Positions 1 through 6,111 of a stretch of DNA of 6,158 nt are shown one piece after another. The notes beneath the pieces are model-generated. The model worked only from the letters and a program-made list of their open reading frames with translations, had not been told where the DNA came from and searched no databases. Within the stretch, counting starts at the first letter, position 1. Each line of letters begins with the position of its first letter. A program made the position numbers and the translations under genes. This stretch comes from Deltaproteobacteria bacterium (GTDB lineage: Bacteria; UBA10199; 2-02-FULL-44-16), in assembly GCA_016203825.1 (NCBI GenBank), contig JACQMA010000115.1, positions 1 to 6,158 on the forward strand, written 5' to 3'.

Positions 1-1098
1 CCCCTCGAGGGTGCTGAGGGCATGATTCGCTTTCAGGGAAATAAAATTGTTTTCGACCGCCTCCGGGCACGGGTGGACAACGGGAGTGGAGAACTGACGG
101 GCGATCTGACTCACCGAAACTTAAAAATCGAACATGTGAATCTTTCCCTCATCGCAAATTCTTTTACGTATCGTTCTGCCGACGGTTGGTTGCGAAGCGA
201 ATTCGACGGTCGTCTCAAGCTTGTGGGAACCTTACCCTCGCCGCTCCTCTCCGGCACCATCGCCATTCTCGACGGCCGTTACACCAAAGATTTCACCCTA
301 CTGGAAACACTTGCGGAAAAACCAAGACCCACGGCTGAAGAAGAGGCGGCCTTGATCCTTTTCAACCCGCGTCTGGATATCATTATCACGACGAGTGGCG
401 ATTTCTTTATTCGCAATAACATCGGTGAAATCGGACTGCGGCTCAACACGACTTTGGGTGGAACGCAACGACGTCCGCAATTTGGCGGAACCGTCAACGT
501 TACGGAAGGGACGATCTCTTACCTGGGGTTGAACTTTGAAATCACCAAGGGATTTTTGGAGTTTCGCCGGCAGTACGCAACAACGATCATGGAAGTGACC
601 GCCGAACGCGACATCGGCATCTATCACGTCACGCTCGTGCTGCGCGGTCCCACCGACAATCTCACCTTGGATCTCGCCGCGACATCCCCACAAGGACCAC
701 TCGAAAAACGAGATGTCATTTCGCTGATCGCCTTTGGGACGACCGAGCGCGATCGCGACGAAGCTAAAGCAGCACAACAACGTGGCGAGCTGACCGCGCA
801 AATTATCGCCTCTCAATTTACCCACGTCGTTGAACGGCCGGTCTCGCGCTTCACCCATCTGGACACCTTTCGGCTTGAAGCAGCGGACCCACGTTCACAA
901 GCGATTTCACGGGTGACCATGGGAAAACAATTATCGGACCGACTTTCACTCGACTTCTCGACGAGCATTAATGCCGAAAGTGCCGAGCAAACGGTGACGA
1001 GTGAGTATTTTCTCACCGATCATTTTCTTCTCAAGGGGATTCGAGGAAGCCACCAGCGCTACGATATCCGTGGCGCCCTTCGGTTTCGGTCGCGATGA
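1..1098 (+). CDS. tamB: TamB-like translocation and assembly module protein, C-terminal part (5' end outside window)
   Basis: TamB-family proteins (AsmA-like, C-terminal domain formerly DUF490) are long beta-rich periplasmic bridges anchored in the inner membrane. They work with an Omp85 partner in outer-membrane protein assembly and are implicated in phospholipid transfer to the outer membrane. The reading frame is already open at base 1 and continues through the first ATG at 22, so this is the last 365 residues of a gene that probably runs far upstream (TamB proteins are usually 900-1500 aa). The family hallmark is visible at about 480-560: a 'GG..NVTEG.ISYLGLNFEI' segment, then 'G.LEFRR', the usual C-terminal TamB pattern. 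It is followed by alternating hydrophobic beta strands and a 'RDVISLIAFG' stretch (about 706-738), also typical. The protein ends in FRSR, without a terminal aromatic residue. The stop overlaps the first possible ATG of the Omp85 gene, so the two are surely one operon. Family assignment is firm; the functional detail comes from known relatives. Confidence 0.9.
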   Translation, partial: PLEGAEGMIRFQGNKIVFDRLRARVDNGSGELTGDLTHRNLKIEHVNLSLIANSFTYRSADGWLRSEFDGRLKLVGTLPSPLLSGTIAILDGRYTKDFTLLETLAEKPRPTAEEEAALILFNPRLDIIITTSGDFFIRNNIGEIGLRLNTTLGGTQRRPQFGGTVNVTEGTISYLGLNFEITKGFLEFRRQYATTIMEVTAERDIGIYHVTLVLRGPTDNLTLDLAATSPQGPLEKRDVISLIAFGTTERDRDEAKAAQQRGELTAQIIASQFTHVVERPVSRFTHLDTFRLEAADPRSQAISRVTMGKQLSDRLSLDFSTSINAESAEQTVTSEYFLTDHFLLKGIRGSHQRYDIRGALRFRSR

Positions 1099-1100
1099 GG
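1097..1100 (+). promoter_or_regulatory. Ribosome binding site GAGG deciding the Omp85 start
   Basis: GAGG lies six bases before the ATG at 1107, an ideal distance, while no purine-rich site precedes the ATG at 1095 (upstream bases are pyrimidine-rich CGCCCTTCGGTTTCGG). The site itself overlaps the tamB stop codon (TGA at 1096-1098), so ribosomes finishing tamB would be placed for reinitiation. This favours 1107 over 1095, but the ATGA overlap at 1095 remains a possible alternative that would add only MRIS. Confidence 0.6.
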
Positions 1101-1106
1101 ATCAGC

Positions 1107-3800
1107 ATGCAGAAATATTTTTTTCTCATGATTCTTTTCTTCGCTCTTGCCGCAGAAGCAAAATCCGCGACCGTTGCAGCCGTTCGCATCGAAGGCCTTC
1201 ACCGCATTTCTGAAGATGTCGTTCGTGACATGATTCCCTTTCAGGTCGGTGATCCATTTGATACCGCACGCGTTGACACGGCCGTCGATTTCTTGCGCCG
1301 CTGGGGCGCCTTTGACACCCTCCAGGTTCGTATCGATCAGGAGCCACAAGGGGTCGTCGTCACCTTTCACCTCGAGGAAGCCACAATCGTCTCAGAGATC
1401 GATATCGTGGGGAATTATCCTTACATTGAAAATCGCATCCGCAAACACCTCACCCTCACGATGGGCGATGTCACCACTCCCGAAGTTCTCCAAGAACAAA
1501 TTGAGCTCATCCAACGTTTCTATGCCAACGAGGGCTACATCAATACTCGGGTGACCTCGCGAGAAGTCAGTCGGCCCGACGTTGGAGGCGTTGACGTCAC
1601 CTTTGTCATCGAACGCGGCGAGGTCCTTCGAATCCGCTCGATCGACATTCGCGGTACCCAAGCCTTCATCAAAGGTCGGATTGGATCGGCGATCAATCCG
1701 TTGCGTCCCTACGCCGAACGACGTCTCAAAGCGGCACTCCGAAAACTGACCGACTACTACCATCACCATGGGTATCCACTCGCGAAATTGCGGATTGCCG
1801 AAACAAAGATCGATTACGAGCGTCGTCGCGTCGATCTCGTCATCGATGCCCACGAAGGTCCCCATGTGGTCATACGCTTCAAGGGCAATCGTCATGTCCG
1901 CGATCGGACCCTCAAAAAGGCAATCACGATTCTTCGCGAAGGAAGTGTTGATACCGAGGAAGTCGAAACGAGCCGTCGTGCTGTGCGTGAGACAATCGTT
2001 TCGCGCGGCTTTCCTTTCGCTACCGTGGAGGTCGAACGAACCGTCCTCCCCGACAAAACGATTGAGATTACATTCGTGATCGATGAGGGGCGACCGACCG
2101 GCATCAAGCACATTCAATTCCAGGGTAATCGCGTTACGAAAAAGAAAAAACTCAAGGCCGTGATGGAAAACCATGAAGCCAAAACGGGAAGCCCCAGTCG
2201 TTATCTTCCGGAGGAAATGTCCCGTGATACGGAAGCCATCACCAAGGTCCTCCATCAAAACGGATTTCTTTCGGGACACGTGGGTGAGTGGCAGATCACC
2301 CCAACACGCGATGGTTTTGCCAACAACATCACCATCCCCATTGAAGAGGGCCCGCGAACACTCGTCGATCAAGTTCACTTTTCAGGCAATGCCTCTGCAT
2401 CCGATAAACAACTCCTGAAGGTCCTCCAACTGACCCCCGGTGCTGCGTATAACCCCGATGGACTGGAAGAGGATCGGAATCGTCTGCTCGTCTATTACGC
2501 CGACCACGGACATCCTTACGCCGAAGTGAAACAGATCGTAACGTTGCAAGAAGAGACCCATGCCGCGCTCCTTCGGTATGACATTGAAGAAGGAGCCCTC
2601 GTGCACATTGGTCGCATTGTGATCGTGGGTGATGTCGAAACGAGTCAGCGCGCGATCAAAAAGGCGATGGAGATTCATGAAGGAGAACGTTTCAGTTATC
2701 ACGATATTTTGGAATCAGAACTTGCCATTCGCCGACTGGGGCCCTTCACCGCCGTCAAAATTGAAACCATTGGACTTGCGGAAAAAGAATCCATTGTTCA
2801 CCTTCGTGTCAAAATTGACGAACAACGTCCTTTCCTCGTCGACATGGAGTTTGGGTATTCAACCGATAACCAGTACTCAGGCTCGCTGAAGTTTACAAAC
2901 TTGAATGCCTTCGGGTGGGCGAAGCGGAACACATTGTCGATCCTTGCAGGTCGCGAAACGGCCCGTTTGGACCTTGGCTGGCATGACCCTCGCTTCTTCG
3001 GGTCGAGCTTTCAGTGGCTCGAAAACAACTGGATTGAGTACAAGCAGGAGCCGGCCTTTACCCTCCTTCAACTTGGGGCCGCCACCGGTTTTATCCGCCA
3101 GTATCGACGACTCAGTTACCTTTTCCGCGTCGAACTCGATCGAAACCATTTTCTCGAAGGCAGTGCAGCGGCCGCAGCGGCGCAGAGCCTGCGTGACAAT
3201 ACGATTGTCAAAACGACCCTGTCGGGGAGTTACGATTCTCGCGATAGCTTTTCTGATCCCACGCGCGGATTTCTCGTCACGGTGGGTGGTGATTTTTTCA
3301 ATGAGATCAGCGGAAACGAAGCCAACTTCATCAAACCCTTCACGATGGGGGAGGTCAATTACTCGCCACTTCGTTTGGTGACGCTCGCGTCGTCGTTACG
3401 TTTTCATCGTATTGAAAATTTTGGAAAGAATGTCTCGGTTCCCACGAACGAACTCCTCTTTTTGGGTGGTGATGATACCGTCCGTGGGTTTTCCGAGGAC
3501 AGCATCGGGCCTCTTGATGTGAATGGCGAGCCCTTGGGGGGACGACTGCGCTGGATCGCGAACGAGGAACTGCGATTTCGCGTAACACGACATTTTCAAG
3601 TTGCCGGTTTCTACGATATCGGCCAACTCACGGATCATTTTTCAGACCTCTCGTTGAACGAGGCTCGTCACAGCACCGGATTTGGCATCCGGTACATGAC
3701 CCCTGTCGGCCCCATTCGTGCTGATTATGGATTCAAACTTGACCGCCGCCCCGGGGAATCGAGCAATCGTTTTCACCTTACATTTGGATATTTCTTTTAA
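1107..3800 (+). CDS. Omp85/BamA-family outer-membrane insertase with seven POTRA domains
   Basis: Omp85 proteins insert beta-barrel proteins into the outer membrane; their periplasmic POTRA domains receive substrates or partners. From the ATG at 1107 the protein has 897 residues. Residues 1-18 are a signal peptide (hydrophobic core YFFLMILFFALAA, cleavage likely after AEA). Seven POTRA-like units follow at about 21-92, 93-171, 172-251, 252-329, 330-416, 417-497 and 498-576. Each has an early 'hydrophobic-x-G-N/T/D' turn (IVGN, IRGT, FKGN, FQGN, FSGN, IVGD; IEGL in the first), a helix ending near GY/GF/GH or an equivalent, and a closing strand before an acidic-glycine turn (EEGP, DEGRP and similar). 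The barrel is about 577-897, with YDSRD and DPTRG (709-720), the lid-loop motif GGDDTVRGF (787-795), GPIRADYGFKL near the end and a terminal phenylalanine (GYFF). E. coli BamA has five POTRAs and TamA three. The roughly 320-residue barrel is TamA-sized, and the neighbour is tamB rather than skp/lpxD, so a TamA-like role is plausible; calling it BamA would be equally defensible by family. Confidence 0.93.
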   Translation: MQKYFFLMILFFALAAEAKSATVAAVRIEGLHRISEDVVRDMIPFQVGDPFDTARVDTAVDFLRRWGAFDTLQVRIDQEPQGVVVTFHLEEATIVSEIDIVGNYPYIENRIRKHLTLTMGDVTTPEVLQEQIELIQRFYANEGYINTRVTSREVSRPDVGGVDVTFVIERGEVLRIRSIDIRGTQAFIKGRIGSAINPLRPYAERRLKAALRKLTDYYHHHGYPLAKLRIAETKIDYERRRVDLVIDAHEGPHVVIRFKGNRHVRDRTLKKAITILREGSVDTEEVETSRRAVRETIVSRGFPFATVEVERTVLPDKTIEITFVIDEGRPTGIKHIQFQGNRVTKKKKLKAVMENHEAKTGSPSRYLPEEMSRDTEAITKVLHQNGFLSGHVGEWQITPTRDGFANNITIPIEEGPRTLVDQVHFSGNASASDKQLLKVLQLTPGAAYNPDGLEEDRNRLLVYYADHGHPYAEVKQIVTLQEETHAALLRYDIEEGALVHIGRIVIVGDVETSQRAIKKAMEIHEGERFSYHDILESELAIRRLGPFTAVKIETIGLAEKESIVHLRVKIDEQRPFLVDMEFGYSTDNQYSGSLKFTNLNAFGWAKRNTLSILAGRETARLDLGWHDPRFFGSSFQWLENNWIEYKQEPAFTLLQLGAATGFIRQYRRLSYLFRVELDRNHFLEGSAAAAAAQSLRDNTIVKTTLSGSYDSRDSFSDPTRGFLVTVGGDFFNEISGNEANFIKPFTMGEVNYSPLRLVTLASSLRFHRIENFGKNVSVPTNELLFLGGDDTVRGFSEDSIGPLDVNGEPLGGRLRWIANEELRFRVTRHFQVAGFYDIGQLTDHFSDLSLNEARHSTGFGIRYMTPVGPIRADYGFKLDRRPGESSNRFHLTFGYFF
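1167..2834 (+). repeat. Array of seven diverged POTRA repeats encoded in the Omp85 gene
   Basis: Seven units of about 72-87 codons follow each other without linkers at about 1167-1382, 1383-1619, 1620-1859, 1860-2093, 2094-2354, 2355-2597 and 2598-2834. They share the beta-alpha-alpha-beta-beta spacing, the glycine turn after the first strand, and the glycine or aromatic-glycine before the second strand, but little sequence identity. They are therefore ancient domain repeats, not recent DNA duplications. Boundaries are judged by eye and may shift by several residues. Unit five is the longest and carries an additional polar stretch (around ENHEAKTGSPSRYLPEE). Confidence 0.8.
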
Positions 3801-4644
3801 AGAATTCCTCGCGGCCTTCGTGGGTCGAGAGCCTCGTGAGAATTTGGGGAATCGAGGGCTCGTCCTTTTTTCGATCGGTCGTATCGATGGCGTTCATAAT
3901 GTAAATCATGCGATAGATCGCCGTGGCATTGGCCCACACGGCAATAAGGAGGAGTGCTCCCATCACGAGGATTGGTGATGGCGTTTTCCATAGAGGCAAA
4001 AGGAGCAGTGTTACGACAGGCTGCAAGATGCCACTCACACCCATATACACGATCCGCTCTGGGCGTTGCATCGAACCGACCTTGCAATCAATCCCTGCTA
4101 CTTGCCCACACGCGCGGGTATAACTCACCATCATCGACCCAATGAGGGCAGCGATGACAAATGGGAGGATGAAACTCGCATGAAAATACCAACCGAGGCC
4201 GATGAAACAAACTCCTTCTCCAAAACGATCCATGACCGAATCGAAAAAGGCGCCAGATCGTGACACCTTTCCGGTGAGGCGCGCAACGCGCCCATCGAAG
4301 GTATCGAACGTGGCCCCCAAAACCATCGTCCATCCGGCATAGCCAAACTGACCTGCCGCAAAGAGAAAAGCCGCAATCACCGACATGACGAAACCAGCGA
4401 ACGTGATGAGATTCGGGCCAACCCCGGCCTTGGCCAAAAACCGGGCGATCGGATCCGTCGCCCAGATCCACCATTCCTTGAAAAAATAATTCAGAAATTT
4501 GGAACGGGTTCGGCGAGCCGCCTCATGAACCTCCCGCTTCTCCGCCTTCCCGGTCAGGGAAAAATAAATGATGGAACTTAAGAATAAAAAGTTGATCACC
4601 AAGACAGGACCAAAGGCGATCCAGAACGGGTGTAAGGCGAGCAT
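3778..4644 (-). CDS. CDP-alcohol phosphatidyltransferase (integral membrane phospholipid synthase)
   Basis: These inner-membrane enzymes move a phosphatidyl group from a CDP-linked lipid to an alcohol such as glycerol phosphate, inositol phosphate or serine, releasing CMP. The complete catalytic signature D-x2-D-G-x2-A-R-x8-G-x3-D-x3-D is present without mismatch (from the start at 4644: D114, D117, G118, A121, R122, G131, D135, D139); the aspartates bind the metal ions. It is preceded by the usual GVGPNLIT membrane entry. Further on, SYTRA and RPER (about 174-197) resemble the acceptor-site region of PgsA/phosphatidylinositol-phosphate synthase-like members, but the substrate cannot be settled. 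The protein is 288 aa, longer than the common 180-200 aa. It has an extra N-terminal hydrophobic segment (about 6-30) and a basic linker before the domain, several further membrane segments, and a charged C-terminal tail. The start at 4644 is chosen for its perfect GGAGG five bases away; a TTG at 4656 lies in frame but overlaps that site. The 3' end overlaps the Omp85 gene, which runs the opposite way. Confidence 0.92.
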   Translation of the reverse strand: MLALHPFWIAFGPVLVINFLFLSSIIYFSLTGKAEKREVHEAARRTRSKFLNYFFKEWWIWATDPIARFLAKAGVGPNLITFAGFVMSVIAAFLFAAGQFGYAGWTMVLGATFDTFDGRVARLTGKVSRSGAFFDSVMDRFGEGVCFIGLGWYFHASFILPFVIAALIGSMMVSYTRACGQVAGIDCKVGSMQRPERIVYMGVSGILQPVVTLLLLPLWKTPSPILVMGALLLIAVWANATAIYRMIYIMNAIDTTDRKKDEPSIPQILTRLSTHEGREEFFKRNIQM

Positions 4645-4649
4645 AAAAA

Positions 4650-4654
4650 CCTCC
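4650..4654 (-). promoter_or_regulatory. Strong Shine-Dalgarno GGAGG for the phosphatidyltransferase
   Basis: On the minus strand GGAGG is followed by five T and the ATG at 4644. It fixes that ATG as the start and rules against the upstream in-frame TTG. It directly abuts the T-run of the porin terminator, so the translation signal begins where the termination signal ends. Confidence 0.85.
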
Positions 4655-4688
4655 AAAAAAAGGGCCCTGGGAATTTTCCCAGGGCCCT
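4655..4688 (-). terminator. Rho-independent terminator of the porin gene
   Basis: Perfect inverted repeat: AGGGCCCTGGGAA at 4661-4673 and its exact complement at 4676-4688. It would fold as a GC-rich stem of at least 11 bp with an A/T loop. On the minus strand the stem is followed by seven T (4661-4655), the classic intrinsic terminator form. It lies 31 bases after the porin stop. On the plus strand the stem is followed by CCCTCTAACC with no T-run, so it acts in one direction only. Confidence 0.93.
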
Positions 4689-4719
4689 CCCTCTAACCTA
4701 CATCAACCTATCGCTTCAA

Positions 4720-5868
4720 CTAGAAGTTGTAAGCGAAGGCAACTGCCGCGCCGTAGTCATATCCCTTCACGGCAGCCTTGAGCCAGTCAAACCGGCCTTC
4801 AAAACGGAGCCATGCGCCATCGGCCACGGCGTAACCAACACCGAGTGATGCCTCATGGGCTGAACCTTCAAAGCCCAAGAAGTCAGATGTCGCTGCACCA
4901 GCTCCACGTGTTGCCGGAGTGGAATCGTACTGCTTGGTGTAGTTGTAGCGGAACGTCCCATCCCACACGTCGCTAAACGCGTAGTTGAGGTTCACTAACC
5001 CCGAGAGCGTCTCCTGCTTTGACCCACCCGTTGTTGCTGCCGGATCGCGACGGAAGAGGACTTCTCCGCCGACCGCGAACGACTCATTCACCCACCAGTT
5101 GAAGTCCACATCACCGGCGAATGAATAGTTCTTTTCAAGAGCACCTTCTGTTGCACCAAACGCGGAAAAGCCAACTGTTGATTCCGTTCCTTCATCACCC
5201 CAGTTATAACCGAGGCGAAGTCCACCACCCGGATATTCTTTTCCGGCCTGGTCTGCCGTGTCACCAAAGAACTGGTTGGCAAGGTAGAAGTGGAAATCAA
5301 CGCTGTCATTAAAGGCATAGTAGAACTTGCCACCCGTCACGTTCGTGGGACGGACACCCGAGCGAACGAGGAAGGTTTGCGAGATCAACGTGCTGTCGGC
5401 AACGTCGACCGAGTCAAACCCGATGGGGGCATTGAAACGACCGAGCAAGAATTCGATACCATTGCCCGCCGGAATGTTGGCGGTGGCATAGGCCTGCTCG
5501 AGTAAAAATGCGGCACTACTCCCCGATGCCGCGCGACCAAAATCGAGGTCGGCACGGAACCGGATGTTTTCACCGAACGACTTCATCAAGTCGAGTTCAA
5601 CGGAATCGACGAAGAAGCGCCAGTTGTCTTGCTTTGCAGCTGGAAGGACACCATAGTAGTTTCCCAAAACACCGAAACCAGAAATGGCACCATCATCATC
5701 CATCGTGCCAGCATCAACCACATTGGCCGTATTGTGTTGGAAACCAGCACCCGTCACAACACTGCCTGATGCTTCAAAACCACCACCAACGTACTTCTCT
5801 TCGGCCTGGGCCGCGCCTGCCACGAGGGCAACGCACGCCAAGGCCACGATAAATTGTGTTCTCTTCAT
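4720..5868 (-). CDS. Outer-membrane beta-barrel porin, OmpL-like (BBP2-type)
   Basis: A 382-residue outer-membrane channel protein, probably for passive uptake of small solutes; the substrate cannot be told. Residues 1-22 form a clear signal peptide (MKRTQ, then a hydrophobic core, cleavage after AQA before EEK). The mature part alternates short amphipathic strands with turns rich in G, D, N and S, and ends in AFAYNF, the terminal phenylalanine recognised by the BAM complex. The middle (about 82-175) holds the most family-like pattern: DNWRFF, a charged LDLMKSFGENIRFRADLDFG stretch, LEQAYATANIP, then EFLLGRFNAPIGFDSVD. This resembles putative porins of the OmpL-like BBP2 family; the match is recalled by pattern, not searched. 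The start is supported by AAGGAG ten bases upstream. The gene has its own upstream promoter candidate and a strong terminator, so it is probably abundantly expressed. A DcaP-like or other small porin family is the main alternative. Confidence 0.87.
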   Translation of the reverse strand: MKRTQFIVALACVALVAGAAQAEEKYVGGGFEASGSVVTGAGFQHNTANVVDAGTMDDDGAISGFGVLGNYYGVLPAAKQDNWRFFVDSVELDLMKSFGENIRFRADLDFGRAASGSSAAFLLEQAYATANIPAGNGIEFLLGRFNAPIGFDSVDVADSTLISQTFLVRSGVRPTNVTGGKFYYAFNDSVDFHFYLANQFFGDTADQAGKEYPGGGLRLGYNWGDEGTESTVGFSAFGATEGALEKNYSFAGDVDFNWWVNESFAVGGEVLFRRDPAATTGGSKQETLSGLVNLNYAFSDVWDGTFRYNYTKQYDSTPATRGAGAATSDFLGFEGSAHEASLGVGYAVADGAWLRFEGRFDWLKAAVKGYDYGAAVAFAYNF

Positions 5869-5878
5869 GTGTGATTCT

Positions 5879-5884
5879 CTCCTT
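5879..5884 (-). promoter_or_regulatory. Ribosome binding site AAGGAG of the porin
   Basis: AAGGAG on the minus strand, ten bases before the ATG at 5868. The spacing is slightly long but acceptable. It supports that ATG, which also gives the correct signal peptide. Confidence 0.7.
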
Positions 5885-5892
5885 TTCCCATT

Positions 5893-5909
5893 CCGGGGGT
5901 TATCCCCGG
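5893..5909 (-). promoter_or_regulatory. GC-rich hairpin in the porin mRNA leader
   Basis: CCGGGG at 5893-5898 and CCCCGG at 5904-5909 form a perfect 6-bp stem with a 5-base loop, ending nine bases before the ribosome site. No T-run follows on either strand, so it is not a terminator. Structured leaders of this sort can stabilise abundant porin mRNAs; that role is inferred here. Confidence 0.5.
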
Positions 5910-5977
5910 GGGTCCTGCTGTGAGTTTACTTTGCGGATTGGTCATTGGAGAGTCGCACCCCCTTTCTCGACCCGTTT

Positions 5978-6006
5978 TCCGCTCAAAAGACAAACGAATG
6001 AGCGGA
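5978..6006. promoter_or_regulatory. 8-bp inverted repeat, possible operator, between divergent genes
   Basis: TCCGCTCA (5978-5985) and TGAGCGGA (5999-6006) are exact reverse complements separated by 13 bases. The element directly adjoins the proposed porin -10 and covers its expected transcription start near 6000, where a dimeric repressor would act. The binding protein is unknown. A hairpin function is less likely because the transcript would begin inside the repeat. Confidence 0.45.
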
Positions 6007-6035
6007 GATATAAGGTTTTTTCAAGTCGCGTGCAA
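6007..6035 (-). promoter_or_regulatory. Candidate sigma70-type promoter of the porin
   Basis: On the minus strand TTGCAC (6035-6030) is separated by exactly 17 bases from TATATC (6012-6007). The -10 shares TATA with the consensus and the -35 only the TTG, so it is moderate at best. It would start transcription near 6000 and give a leader of about 130 bases. Confidence 0.4.
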
Positions 6036-6058
6036 GCCTTTTGTCCCTTTTTATTCCC

Positions 6059-6086
6059 TTGACCGGACGGGCAGAGACGATAGAAG
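6059..6086 (+). promoter_or_regulatory. Candidate promoter of the response-regulator gene
   Basis: TTGACC at 6059-6064 (five of six consensus positions), a 16-base spacer, then TAGAAG at 6081-6086 (four of six). Transcription would begin around 6092-6094, only a few bases before the ATG at 6097. This fits the absence of a good Shine-Dalgarno and would make the mRNA practically leaderless. Confidence 0.35.
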
Positions 6087-6089
6087 TCC

Positions 6090-6111
6090 TTGAATTATGG
6101 ATGAAATTCAA
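6090..6111. repeat. 7-bp inverted repeat enclosing the regulator start codon
   Basis: TTGAATT (6090-6096) and AATTCAA (6105-6111) are exact reverse complements with eight bases between, which include the ATG at 6097-6099. It could be a DNA site for an autoregulator or a weak AT-rich hairpin presenting the start codon in its loop. Chance occurrence is possible given the AT-rich context. Confidence 0.3.

Noticed and set aside
298..858. Antisense open frame of 186 codons opposite the tamB segment
   Set aside because: No family features, no credible start signal, and the plus strand codes for a clear TamB C-terminus. Shadow frame.
2139..2151. A-rich run (AAAAAGAAAAAA) as possible frameshift site in Omp85
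   Set aside because: The frame continues intact on both sides, encodes a lysine-rich turn (TKKKKLK) at the usual POTRA position, and no stimulatory structure or useful alternative frame is visible.
1392..2378. Long antisense open frame (328 codons) within the Omp85 gene
   Set aside because: It lies fully opposite a clear Omp85 coding region, has no ribosome site or recognisable domain, and is rich in the residues expected from reading codons backwards. Shadow frame.
3160..3185. GC-rich GCAGCGGCCGCAGCGGCG stretch looking like a repeat or cloning-type site
   Set aside because: It simply encodes an alanine run in a barrel loop in frame; no sign of insertion or foreign sequence.
2905..3381. Plus-strand 158-codon frame in the barrel region
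   Set aside because: Alternative frame of the Omp85 barrel with S/R-rich composition and no domain; the barrel frame carries all conserved motifs.
3801..3860. Possible terminator after the Omp85 stop
   Set aside because: Only short imperfect CTCG/CGAG pairings without a T-run, and the segment is coding on the minus strand.
6020..6035. Sigma54-like pattern on the minus strand (TTGCACG, four bases, TTGAA)
   Set aside because: It resembles the -24/-12 consensus, but one base of each invariant doublet (GG and GC) is wrong, which normally abolishes recognition. The sigma70-type reading of the same region is about as good.
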